This document shows positions 26,416-34,411 of a stretch of 64,000 nt of DNA, piece by piece. Location: contig JAVJVK010000004.1 of assembly GCA_040221175.1 (NCBI GenBank), positions 62,001-126,000 on the forward strand, in the 5' to 3' direction. Made by a program: the position numbers and the translations under genes. Position 1 is the first letter of the stretch; the number at the start of each line of letters is the position of its first letter. Under the pieces are notes generated by a model. That model saw only the letters and a list, made by a program, of their open reading frames with translations. It was not told the origin of the DNA and did no database searches. Source of the DNA: Phycisphaerales bacterium. Its GTDB lineage: Bacteria; Planctomycetota; Phycisphaerae; Phycisphaerales; UBA1924.

Positions 26416-27798
26416 ATGCAGCATCGCACGATCCACGCCCTGGTCGCCATCGGCGGCCTCACCCTCGCGCACGCGACGATCGCCCAGACCCAGCCCCCAA
26501 CCGAGTGCGGCCACTGGCAGCCGCTGGTGGGCGGCCTGGCCGGCGGCTTCCCCACCGCCGCGGGCAACCGCATCAGCGAGATGGTCGTCTTCGACGCGGG
26601 CGATGGGCCGATGCTCTACGTCGCGGGCAACTTCGAGTCGATCATCGACCCCGTGCACGGCGAGGTCCGGGCGGTGGGGTTCGCCCGGCTCAACGGCGGC
26701 CGCTGGGAGCCGCTGCCGGGGCTGGATGCGCCGGGGCTCGAGCCCGACGGCCGGGGCATCACGCTGGAGGTGTGGGACGACGGCACGGGCGAGGCGCTCT
26801 ACGTTGGCGGGCAGTTCACGCGGCTTGCCGGCATTGAGACCGGGGCCGTCGCGCGTTGGGATGGGCGTACATGGTCGGGGTTAGGCGAGGGATTGAACTT
26901 CAAGGCCATCGACCTGCACCCCCACCGCTTCGACGACGGCGAGATGCTCGTCGCGGGCGGCGAGTTCGTCGGCCCGGGCACGACGGAGTTCATCGCGGGC
27001 GTGCAGCGCTGGGATGGCTCGGCGTGGTTGCCCGTGGGCGACAACGCGCCGAGCGACGGCGCGGTGTTGAAGCTCGCGTCGTACGCGGGAGAGTTGTTCG
27101 CCTCGGGGACGTACATCCGGCTGGGTGAGGAACTCGGCGGCGGCATCGCCCGCTTCGATGGCGATGCGTGGTCGGTGCCGGCCGGGCCGGGGCAGGAGGT
27201 GCGCAGCCAGGAGTTCTGGCCGCTGGAGGTGGCCGAGTGGGAGGGGCGCAGCGTGCTGCTGGCCGGCGGGCGCTTCGCGATCTTGCAGGACGACAACATC
27301 ATCGCCGGGCATCTCGCCCAGTGGGACGGCACGCGCTGGAGCGCCATCATCGACGACGACCGGCGGATCTTCCAGGTGCTCGACGTCACGGTCTTCGACG
27401 ATGGACGCGGCGGATCGCTGTTCGTCGCGGGCAACAGGATCACGGACAGCTCGGGCGTCGGTGTGGTTCGCGATGGCGTGCTGCGTCCGATGCAGCCGGG
27501 CATCCGTGACTCGGGATGGGACCTCTTCGTGTTCGACGACGGCTCGGGCCCGGCCCTGCTGCTCGGCGGCGCATTCCGCAGCTTCTCGGGCGGGCCGAGC
27601 TATCTTGTCCGCTGGCAACCGGGCGAGCGCTGCAACCTGGACCTGACCGGCGACTGCCTCGCCGACGTCTACGACTTCCTGGAGCTGCAGAACCTGTTCG
27701 CCGCGGGCGACCCGGCCGCCGACATCGATGGCGACGGCGCGCTGACGATCTTCGATCTCCTGGCCTACCAGACGGCCTTCGAGGCGGGTTGCCCGTAG
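26416..27798 (+). CDS. Secreted repeat protein with variant dockerin tail
   Basis: Exported protein of 460 residues. The ATG at 26416 has AAGGAG 9 nt upstream, and the signal peptide ends in TIAQ. The body is related to the 14-repeat protein at 17692 (VFDAGDGPMLYVAGNF, VWDDGTGEALYVGGQF, VARWDGRTW, VFDDGSGPALLLGGAF), but the repeats are fewer and more diverged. The C-terminal dockerin-like pair is a variant, LTGDCLADVYDFLELQ then DGDGALTIFDLLAYQ, ending TAFEAGCP, and has an additional cysteine within the first motif. Probably a surface protein like its relative; ligand unknown. Confidence 0.78.
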   Translation: MQHRTIHALVAIGGLTLAHATIAQTQPPTECGHWQPLVGGLAGGFPTAAGNRISEMVVFDAGDGPMLYVAGNFESIIDPVHGEVRAVGFARLNGGRWEPLPGLDAPGLEPDGRGITLEVWDDGTGEALYVGGQFTRLAGIETGAVARWDGRTWSGLGEGLNFKAIDLHPHRFDDGEMLVAGGEFVGPGTTEFIAGVQRWDGSAWLPVGDNAPSDGAVLKLASYAGELFASGTYIRLGEELGGGIARFDGDAWSVPAGPGQEVRSQEFWPLEVAEWEGRSVLLAGGRFAILQDDNIIAGHLAQWDGTRWSAIIDDDRRIFQVLDVTVFDDGRGGSLFVAGNRITDSSGVGVVRDGVLRPMQPGIRDSGWDLFVFDDGSGPALLLGGAFRSFSGGPSYLVRWQPGERCNLDLTGDCLADVYDFLELQNLFAAGDPAADIDGDGALTIFDLLAYQTAFEAGCP

Positions 27799-27827
27799 CG
27801 CAATCCAGGGCCCGGCCGCGCTCGCCA

Positions 27828-27833
27828 TAGCCT
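27828..27833 (+). promoter_or_regulatory. Candidate -10 element for a leaderless exonuclease mRNA
   Basis: TAGCCT ends 5 nt before the ATG at 27839 and there is no Shine-Dalgarno sequence. The expected transcription start would fall on the start codon. No clear -35 box. Confidence 0.3.
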
Positions 27834-27838
27834 GAGCC

Positions 27839-28945
27839 ATGGCCGGCCGCACACCCCCACCGCTCGTCAGCGCCGCCCCCGGCGGGCTGGCGATCGACGT
27901 GGGCGGGCGCGAGCCGCTGGCCATGATCGACCCGTGGCGTCCCGCCAAGCTGGCGATCATCACGCACGCGCACGCGGACCACGCGTTCCGGGGGAGCGAG
28001 ACGTACCTGTGCTCGGCGCCCGGCGCGGGCGTGCTGCGGACGCGGATGGGCAAGGACGCGGTGATCGAGGGGCACGCGTATGGCGAGCCGTTCCGGGTCG
28101 AGGGCGAGGGCGGCGCGGTCGAGGTCACGTTCTTCCCAGCCGGGCACGTGCTGGGGTCGGCCCAGGTCCGTGTGCGTGTTGTCGAGAGCAAACAACCGGC
28201 GGACGAGCGGACGTGGGTGGTGACGGGCGATTGCAACTTCACTTCTCGCGCTGAAGACCCCAACCCAACGTGCGCCCGCTTCCAGCCCGTGGCGTGCGAC
28301 GTGCTGCTGATCGAGAGCACGTTTGGCCTGCCGATCTATCGGTGGCCAGACCCGCGCGAGGAGTTCGAGAAGCTGAACGACTGGTGGAAGTCCAACGCCG
28401 CGAACGGGCGGACGAGCATCGTGATGGCGTATGGCCTTGGAAAAGCGCAGCGGGTGCTGGCGGGGCTGGACCCCTCCATCGGGCCCATCGGCGTGCACGG
28501 GGCGATCGAGACGCTGCTGCCCGATTACAAGAACGAGGGCGTCGAGTTGCCCGAGGTGGTGCACACGACGCAGAAGGCGCGCAAGGGCCTGCGTGGCGTG
28601 GCCATGATCATCGCGCCGCCGGGCATCCTGGGCTCGCCCTGGCTACGGAGCTTCGGCTCGACGCGGACGAGCATGGCCAGCGGGTTCATGCTGGTGCGCG
28701 GGCGGCGGCGGTGGCGGTCGTTCGACCACGGCTGCGTCATCAGCGACCATGCGGACTGGCCGGGGCTCCTCGGCATCGTGGAGGCGAGCGGGGCGAAGTC
28801 GGTCGGCGTCACGCACGGCGCCAGCGAGCCGCTGGCACGCTATCTAGCCGAGACGCGGGGGCTGGATACCTTCGTCGTGCCGACGCGGTATCGGGGGGAG
28901 GCCGAGGAAGAAACGGCCAGCAACGACGCGGGCGAGGGCGAGTAG
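27839..28945 (+). CDS. DNA-ligase-associated exonuclease (metallo-beta-lactamase fold)
   Basis: Putative 368-residue nuclease of the family encoded next to a bacterial ATP-dependent DNA ligase. The metallo-beta-lactamase motif THAHADH (H43, H45, D47, H48) binds the metals, AGHVLGSAQV supplies the next histidine and TGDCNF the following Asp. A beta-CASP-like second half (IESTFGLPIYRWP, ISDHADWPGL, THG) completes the site, as in SNM1 and mRNA 3'-end processing nucleases. The stop is followed at once by the GTG of the ligase gene (TAGGTG), so the two are co-translated and probably act together in DNA end repair. The substrate has not been established for the family. Confidence 0.9.
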   Translation: MAGRTPPPLVSAAPGGLAIDVGGREPLAMIDPWRPAKLAIITHAHADHAFRGSETYLCSAPGAGVLRTRMGKDAVIEGHAYGEPFRVEGEGGAVEVTFFPAGHVLGSAQVRVRVVESKQPADERTWVVTGDCNFTSRAEDPNPTCARFQPVACDVLLIESTFGLPIYRWPDPREEFEKLNDWWKSNAANGRTSIVMAYGLGKAQRVLAGLDPSIGPIGVHGAIETLLPDYKNEGVELPEVVHTTQKARKGLRGVAMIIAPPGILGSPWLRSFGSTRTSMASGFMLVRGRRRWRSFDHGCVISDHADWPGLLGIVEASGAKSVGVTHGASEPLARYLAETRGLDTFVVPTRYRGEAEEETASNDAGEGE

Positions 28946-30550
28946 GTGCGCGCCTTCACCGAGCTCTACGACGCGATCGACGCGACGACCGCGACCAGTG
29001 AGAAGCTGGCGGCGATGGCGGGATACTTCAAGAGCGCGAGCCCGAGCGACGCGGCCATCGCGGCGTACTTCTTGAGCGGCCAGCGTGTGCTGCGGGCCGT
29101 GCCGACGAAGCTGCTGTACGAGCTGACCCTGGAAGTCACCGGGCTGCCCGGCTGGCTGGTGGACGCGAGCTATGCGTCGGTGGGCGACTTCAGCGAGACC
29201 ATCGCGCTGCTGCTGCCCGAACCGGGCAAGGGGACGGACGCGTCGCTGACCGAGGTCTACGAGCGCTCGATCGTGCCGCTGGCCACCAGCGACGATGCGG
29301 CGCGCCGGGCGATCATCCTCGCCGCGTGGAAGGAAATGAACGCCCGGCAGCGCTACGTGTACCAGAAGCTCATCCGCGGCGGACTGCGTGTTGGCGTGCA
29401 GAAGAAGATGGTCGTGCGCGCCATCGCGATGGCGCACGATCTTGAGCCGGCGATCGTCGCGGCGAGGGTCAGCGGGCGGATGGACCCGACGGCCGAGTGG
29501 TACGAAATGGTCACGAGCGAGGACGCCGGCGAGGACATCGCAAGGCCGCTGCCGTTCTACCTGGCCCACCAGCTCGATGATCCGCCAGGCGAAGTCCTGG
29601 GCGACCGCGGCGAGTGGCTGGCCGAGTGGAAGTACGATGGCATCCGGGCCCAGTTGATTGTTCCACATGAAGGCCCGCCCATGCTCTGGTCACGCGGCGA
29701 GGAGGACGTGGGCGAGCAGTTCCCCGAGATATTGGCGGCCGCGCGTTCGCTCCCGGGCGGCACGGTGCTCGACGGCGAGATCCTGGGCTGGGAGGGCGAC
29801 CGGCCGGCGCCGTTCGCGTTCCTGCAGACTCGCCTGAACCGCAAAGCGAAGACCGCCGGGCAGCTCCCGATGTTCGACGATCGCCGCATCGTGCTGCGCG
29901 CGTTCGATGTTTTGCGCTTCGAAGGCAGGGACGTGCGCGGCGCGACGCTGCGCGAGCGGCGGAACATCCTCGAGTACCTCGACCTGCCCGCCCCGACCAT
30001 CGACGCGACCGCGCCGGTGGACGAGCCGACCTGGGAATCGCTCGCAGAGCTGCGCGAGCAGAGCCGCGAGCGAAGGGTCGAGGGGCTGATGCTCAAGCAC
30101 CTGGACGGCTCCTACGGCATCGGCCGCACCAAGCCCGAGGGCGGCACCGGCTGGTGGAAGTGGAAGATCGGGCCCATGACCCTCGACGCCGTGCTCGTGA
30201 TGGCCCAGCACGGCAGCGGACGAAGGGCGGGCCTGTACACCGACTACACGTTCGCGCTCTGGCACGAAGGGGAACTGGTGAACTTCGCCAAGGCGTACAG
30301 CGGGCTGACGAACGAGGAGATCGAACGTGTTGACAATTGGATCCGCCGCAACACGGTGCGGCGGGCCGGGCCGGTGCGCGAGGTCAGGCCCGAGCTGGTC
30401 TTCGAGCTTGGCTTCGAGGGCGTGCAGCCCTCGACCAGGCACAAGAGCGGGCTGGCGGTGCGGTTCCCGAGGATCCTGAAGTGGCGGGAGGATAAAAAGG
30501 CGGAAGAGGCGGACGGGCTGGAGGCGCTCAGGTTGCTGGCGGAGTTTTAG
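28946..30550 (+). CDS. ATP-dependent DNA ligase
   Basis: Bacterial ATP-dependent ligase of 534 residues that seals nicks through an enzyme-AMP intermediate. The catalytic lysine lies in EWKYDGIRAQL at about residue 229. An N-terminal helical domain (about 1-190) precedes the nucleotidyltransferase core, which also contains DGEILGW, RRIVLRAFDVL and EGLMLKH. GWWKWKIGPMTLDAVL leads into the OB-fold domain. It belongs to the group found with an associated exonuclease, DEXH helicase and phosphoesterase. Only the exonuclease is adjacent here. The essential replicative NAD ligase is presumably elsewhere; this one is likely for repair. Confidence 0.93.
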   Translation: MRAFTELYDAIDATTATSEKLAAMAGYFKSASPSDAAIAAYFLSGQRVLRAVPTKLLYELTLEVTGLPGWLVDASYASVGDFSETIALLLPEPGKGTDASLTEVYERSIVPLATSDDAARRAIILAAWKEMNARQRYVYQKLIRGGLRVGVQKKMVVRAIAMAHDLEPAIVAARVSGRMDPTAEWYEMVTSEDAGEDIARPLPFYLAHQLDDPPGEVLGDRGEWLAEWKYDGIRAQLIVPHEGPPMLWSRGEEDVGEQFPEILAAARSLPGGTVLDGEILGWEGDRPAPFAFLQTRLNRKAKTAGQLPMFDDRRIVLRAFDVLRFEGRDVRGATLRERRNILEYLDLPAPTIDATAPVDEPTWESLAELREQSRERRVEGLMLKHLDGSYGIGRTKPEGGTGWWKWKIGPMTLDAVLVMAQHGSGRRAGLYTDYTFALWHEGELVNFAKAYSGLTNEEIERVDNWIRRNTVRRAGPVREVRPELVFELGFEGVQPSTRHKSGLAVRFPRILKWREDKKAEEADGLEALRLLAEF

Positions 30551-31065
30551 CCACCCTGCGTGAAGAGGGCCACGAACCAACGGATAATGACGCCGAATCC
30601 GGCCACGGCGCACACCACCAGGGCGGCCATCGCGAGCAGGCAGCCGGCGTGCAGGGCGCGGTCGCGCGCCGATGCGGCCGCGCCCCGGGCGGGCCGGGCA
30701 CGTGGGCGGGGCAGCCCCAGTTCGGCCAATCGCTCTCGCACCGCCGGCGGCAGCCTCTCGGGTGGAACCGACTTCGCGACCGCGGGCAGCCGGCTGGCGA
30801 TCACCGATGGCTCGGCGCGGCAATCTCGCACGAACTGATCGAGTGCCGCCAGGATTGCCTCGGGCTCGGACGAAGAATCGGAGACGCACAAGAACAGCCA
30901 CCGCCCCGCTTCGAGTGGATCGCCCATTTCGAGGCTGATGTCGGCGATCTCGCGACACAGGGCTCGGTCGAAACCACATAAGGCAACGAGCGACGCGAGG
31001 CGCCGGCGGGCCGACCCAAGGTCGCCGCGCTCGCGGTCTTCGCGTGCTCGTTGGTGTGCTCCCAC
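30547..31065 (-). CDS. Hypothetical membrane protein, DUF6584-like
   Basis: 172-residue protein. The N-terminal half is helical with a TPR-like character, SARRRLASLVALCGFDRALCREIADISLEMGDPLEAGRW being a typical DUF6584 pattern, split here for length: GSARRRLASLV, then DISLEMGDPLEAGRWLFL. The C-terminal 35 residues hold one strong membrane helix (MAALVVCAVAGFGVIIRWF). It overlaps the DNA ligase gene by 4 bp, tail to tail, and follows a two-helix membrane protein on the same strand by 18 bp. Family assignment is from memory of the pattern and is moderate; function unknown. Confidence 0.6.
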   Translation of the reverse strand: MGAHQRAREDRERGDLGSARRRLASLVALCGFDRALCREIADISLEMGDPLEAGRWLFLCVSDSSSEPEAILAALDQFVRDCRAEPSVIASRLPAVAKSVPPERLPPAVRERLAELGLPRPRARPARGAAASARDRALHAGCLLAMAALVVCAVAGFGVIIRWFVALFTQGG

Positions 31066-31083
31066 GCGAGTCCCTCTTTGAGT

Positions 31084-31368
31084 TCAGGACCGGGTCGCGA
31101 CTGGCTGGTCTGCCAACCGTCGCAGCGTCCACCAACCGTCGTAGGCAATCGCGACCCCGCAGAGGAACGTCGCGACCGCCGCCACCCAGAGCGGGTACTC
31201 GAGCACGCCCACGCCGGAGACCTGCCCTTCCCGCAGCCACTGGAGCGCGAACTCGCCGTAGTACATGATCAGGACCAGCGGCGTGTAGACCAGCATGAGC
31301 TGGATGCCGAGGTCGTAGCGGTACGCCGCCTCACCCCTGGGCGTGTCTCTGCGGATCGGCCGGAACAT
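31084..31368 (-). CDS. Small two-helix membrane protein
   Basis: Protein of 94 residues with two predicted membrane helices (about 22-40 and 56-75), a basic N-terminus and a basic C-terminus. I recognise no family. The reading frame begins TTG-GTG-ATG; I use the ATG at 31368. A TAGTAT element ends 6 nt before it and no Shine-Dalgarno is present, so the mRNA may be leaderless. It is the first gene of a two-gene minus-strand unit with the DUF6584-like gene and is divergent from the coiled-coil protein gene at 31493. Confidence 0.55.
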   Translation of the reverse strand: MFRPIRRDTPRGEAAYRYDLGIQLMLVYTPLVLIMYYGEFALQWLREGQVSGVGVLEYPLWVAAVATFLCGVAIAYDGWWTLRRLADQPVATRS

Positions 31369-31374
31369 CACCAA

Positions 31375-31380
31375 ATACTA
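31375..31380 (-). promoter_or_regulatory. Candidate -10 element for a leaderless membrane-protein mRNA
   Basis: On the minus strand TAGTAT lies 6 nt before the ATG at 31368, placing the expected start of transcription on the start codon itself. The -35 region is not convincing. Confidence 0.35.
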
Positions 31381-31492
31381 CGGTTGTCGTTTAGGGGTCG
31401 TTTCGGGGTCCTCCCGATCGGATAGCATGCCGGCCCCTCTTTGCAGGCCGCCCGGACGCCTTGCCGATGGCTGGGCGGCGACAGGAGACCCC

Positions 31493-33685
31493 ATGAGCCA
31501 AACGCCTACCCAGACGTCCAGCCAGGTGCCCAGCCACGCGTCCAAGAGAATGACCGAGGGCGAGGACGCCCCGCCCGGGCAGGCCCAGTACCCCCGCGTG
31601 CGGACGGCCGAGGAGGTCTTCGTCTCGCCCCGCGTGGTCGATCGGGTGGCCTTCGAGGACTATGCAGGGGCCCTGCGCAAGCTGCTGGCCGCCGCGACGA
31701 CCGAGGGCGAGCATCTGCGCCGCACGGCCGTCGACGCCAGCCGCAGCCTTCGCGCCATCGGCGAGGTGTTGCCGGCCGTCGACAAGAAGCTGGCCAAGGC
31801 CGGTGAGATGCTCAGCACCCTCACGCAACGGCTGGAGAGCGCCGAGGCGACGGCCAAGCGGGCCGAGGCCGCCGCCGAGCGGGCCGTGACGGCCGAGCAG
31901 CGGATCAAGGACATGGACGACCGTGCCCGCCAGCGGATCTTCGAGGCCGGCAACGCGGCGATGGACGAGGCCGTCGGCCGCATCGAAGAAGTCGCCGAGA
32001 AGCGGGCCAAGGAGCTTGACGACCGCGGCGAGACGCTCACGACCTTCGTCGATCGCGGGCGCGCCGACCTGGCCGAGGCGCGGTCCAAGGCCGTCGAGGC
32101 GCTGCACAAGGCCGCCGAGCAGACGCGATCCGACGCCGACGCGGGGCTGCGGGCGATCAAGGATCAGGCGAGCGAGGCCCGAGAGCGGATCGCCGAGGAC
32201 CACGCGAACGCGAGCCATGCCGTCGGGCAGGCGCGCAACGAATCGGTCGAGGCGATCGCCGCCGAGCGGCGCGAGGCCGAGGCTGCCATGAGCGAGCGCA
32301 TCGCGACGCTCTCAGCGCGCCTGGAGGAACTCGTCGAACAGGCCGAGCGTCGACTGACCGGCGTGTTCGAGGAGCGCGACGAGCAGCTTACCGAGCAGGC
32401 CGTGGCCGTCAGCGAACGGGTCGAGGCAACCACCTCGCGCATGGACGAGATGCTGGAGGAAGCCCAGAAGCGGCTGACCGGGGTCATCGAGTCGGGCGAC
32501 ACGAAGGCCGGCGAGCGCGTCGAGGCGCTGGGCAAGCGCATCGCCGAGGAAGTCGAGCCCAAGCTGGCCGAAGCCGAGGCCAACGCGGACGCGGTGCTGG
32601 ACCGCATCGAGAAGGCCGATACCCGCGCGCGAGGCGTGTTCGAACTCGATCTGGACGGCGTCGAGGCGCTGTGCGAGCGGGCCGAAAAGCTTCTACAGCA
32701 GACCGGCGCCGGGCAGGCCAAGCCGGACGAGGGCACGCTGGCGGCGGTGGCGGCCCAGGCCATGGCCGCGATGGAGCAGATGGACGACGTGGCGACTGCG
32801 GGCGAGCGAGCGCGGCGTCAGGCGGAAGAGAGCCGCAAGGCGCTGGGCGAGTCGATCGAGAGCGCGGGACTCTGGCTCGACCGATTGGTCGAGCAGCGAG
32901 ACGGGCTGCAGCAGTCGATCTCGCTGGCCACCAAGCTGTGCGAGCAGGCCGAGGCACAGCTCACCCAGCGGCGGGCCGAACTCGACGAGGCCATGCGGGC
33001 CCCGGCCACCGAGGTCAAGCGGCACCTCGACGCGCTGAAGACGGCTTCGGAAGAGGCCGAGGCCAAGCGTGCTGCCTTGGCTGAGCTGATCGAAGAATCC
33101 GAGAAGCGCGCCGAGAAGAAGGCCAACGCCGCGGCGGACAAGGCGGCCGAGAAGGCGATCCACAAGGCCAAGATCGAGAGCGAGAAGCTGGACGCCAAGG
33201 CGATGCAAGCCCGCCAGGCGCTCGATCAGGCGTGGAAGACGCTCGAGACCAGGCTCAAGGGCGAGCTCAAGGAGAGCCTGACGGCCCTGAGCGCCGAGGC
33301 CCAGCGGGCCGAGCGAACGCGGCAGTCGCTCCGCGAAGACATCGAAGCGGCGCGGCAGGTCGAAAAAGAAACCCGGGCGGCCATCAGCAAGCCGGCGGCG
33401 CCAAGCAGCGTCGACCAGCTCAACAAGCTGGCCACACTCATGCAGGACCTGGCCGAGCGTACGGCGGGCAAGAAGCCCGCGGCGGTCGCAGTCGAAAAGC
33501 CCGCCAGCGAGCCCACGCCATCAGCCGCGGCGACGACCCCGGCCGAAGCCCCGGTCAAGAAGGTCACTAAGAAGACCGCGAAGAAAACGGCCAGGAAGAC
33601 GACGACAACGAAGGCGACCACCGAGAAGGCGACCACCAAGAAGGCTGCGTCAAAGAAGACCGCGACGAAGAAGACCGGCGGCTAA
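31493..33685 (+). CDS. Long coiled-coil protein with histone H1-like lysine-rich tail
   Basis: Protein of 730 residues starting at 31493, where AGGAGA lies 5 nt upstream. After a polar N-terminus, residues about 60-640 are almost entirely heptad-like, rich in Ala, Glu, Lys and Arg and free of Pro for long stretches, i.e. a long parallel coiled coil. The last 55 residues are a repetitive basic tail of KKVTKKTAKK, ARKTTTTK, KATTKKAASKK type, closely like eukaryotic histone H1 tails and bacterial H1-like proteins. No signal peptide or membrane helix. The composition suggests a nucleoid-associated or DNA-tethering filament protein, but this is inference. GC content and codon use match the neighbours. 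Confidence 0.72.
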   Translation: MSQTPTQTSSQVPSHASKRMTEGEDAPPGQAQYPRVRTAEEVFVSPRVVDRVAFEDYAGALRKLLAAATTEGEHLRRTAVDASRSLRAIGEVLPAVDKKLAKAGEMLSTLTQRLESAEATAKRAEAAAERAVTAEQRIKDMDDRARQRIFEAGNAAMDEAVGRIEEVAEKRAKELDDRGETLTTFVDRGRADLAEARSKAVEALHKAAEQTRSDADAGLRAIKDQASEARERIAEDHANASHAVGQARNESVEAIAAERREAEAAMSERIATLSARLEELVEQAERRLTGVFEERDEQLTEQAVAVSERVEATTSRMDEMLEEAQKRLTGVIESGDTKAGERVEALGKRIAEEVEPKLAEAEANADAVLDRIEKADTRARGVFELDLDGVEALCERAEKLLQQTGAGQAKPDEGTLAAVAAQAMAAMEQMDDVATAGERARRQAEESRKALGESIESAGLWLDRLVEQRDGLQQSISLATKLCEQAEAQLTQRRAELDEAMRAPATEVKRHLDALKTASEEAEAKRAALAELIEESEKRAEKKANAAADKAAEKAIHKAKIESEKLDAKAMQARQALDQAWKTLETRLKGELKESLTALSAEAQRAERTRQSLREDIEAARQVEKETRAAISKPAAPSSVDQLNKLATLMQDLAERTAGKKPAAVAVEKPASEPTPSAAATTPAEAPVKKVTKKTAKKTARKTTTTKATTEKATTKKAASKKTATKKTGG

Positions 33686-34338
33686 TCGTCGATCTGGGCC
33701 TCGATCGATCGAAGCAGGTTCTTCGCACGCTCGATGGCCTGCAAGCTGGTCGACTGCGCATCGCGCTCGGCCTCGGGCGACACGGCGCTACCCAGCGTGG
33801 GCGCGTTCACCTCGACGTTGCAATCGCTCGCTCGTACGGCAGCTTCGGCCAGGATGGTGGCGATCTTCAGGTCGCTGAGCAACCACTCGTTGGCGATGGG
33901 CGCCAGTTCCTCGAAGCCCTCGAGCAATCCGATGCACACGCGCTGAACGTCGAGGGGAATCTCGACGCACCGCTGCGCGGCCGAGGCCAGGTGCTCCCCC
34001 CGCGCCGGATCACCCTCATCAAGTCGCTGCAGCGCGTTCAACTCCGCGTAGGCAGCGGCATCGGCATCAGCGAGTTCCAGCAGCTTGCAGCTTGCGCCCG
34101 CGCACCGATCGGCGAGCATCTCGTGGGCCGGCGCGTGCTGGGCCAGGCTCTTCTTGCCCCGGCTGAAGGCGATGACCATGCCCGCCAGCGCCGCCGCCAG
34201 CGCCCCCGCGGCCCCGGCGACCGCGCCCCCGCCGGGCGCCGGACTCTTGGCCGCGATGGCCGAGAGGAGATCGCCCAGCGGCTGAGAACCGATGCTGGCA
34301 TGGGTGGTACCGGTCGCGCGAGCAGGTGTGTTGGCCAT
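33682..34338 (-). CDS. Cyclodeaminase/cyclohydrolase family protein (FTCD C-terminal type)
   Basis: 218-residue helical protein similar to the C-terminal domain of formiminotransferase-cyclodeaminase and to bacterial methenyl-THF cyclohydrolase FchA. The glycine motif SPAPGGGAVAGAAGALAAAL at about 32-51 is the family hallmark, and KKSLAQHAPAHEM and a helical bundle with NEWLLSDLKIA follow. The likely reaction is interconversion of formimino- or methenyl-tetrahydrofolate in one-carbon metabolism in the cytoplasm. It overlaps the preceding coiled-coil gene by 4 bp, tail to tail, and is divergent from the TIGR01777 gene. The exact substrate is undetermined. Confidence 0.85.
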   Translation of the reverse strand: MANTPARATGTTHASIGSQPLGDLLSAIAAKSPAPGGGAVAGAAGALAAALAGMVIAFSRGKKSLAQHAPAHEMLADRCAGASCKLLELADADAAAYAELNALQRLDEGDPARGEHLASAAQRCVEIPLDVQRVCIGLLEGFEELAPIANEWLLSDLKIATILAEAAVRASDCNVEVNAPTLGSAVSPEAERDAQSTSLQAIERAKNLLRSIEAQIDD

Positions 34339-34411
34339 GCAGCACTCTACTCACCCTGACGTGGCCCAACTGGGTGGCCCCGGCCGCCTGAAGCTGGGAT
34401 CATGCACGGAC

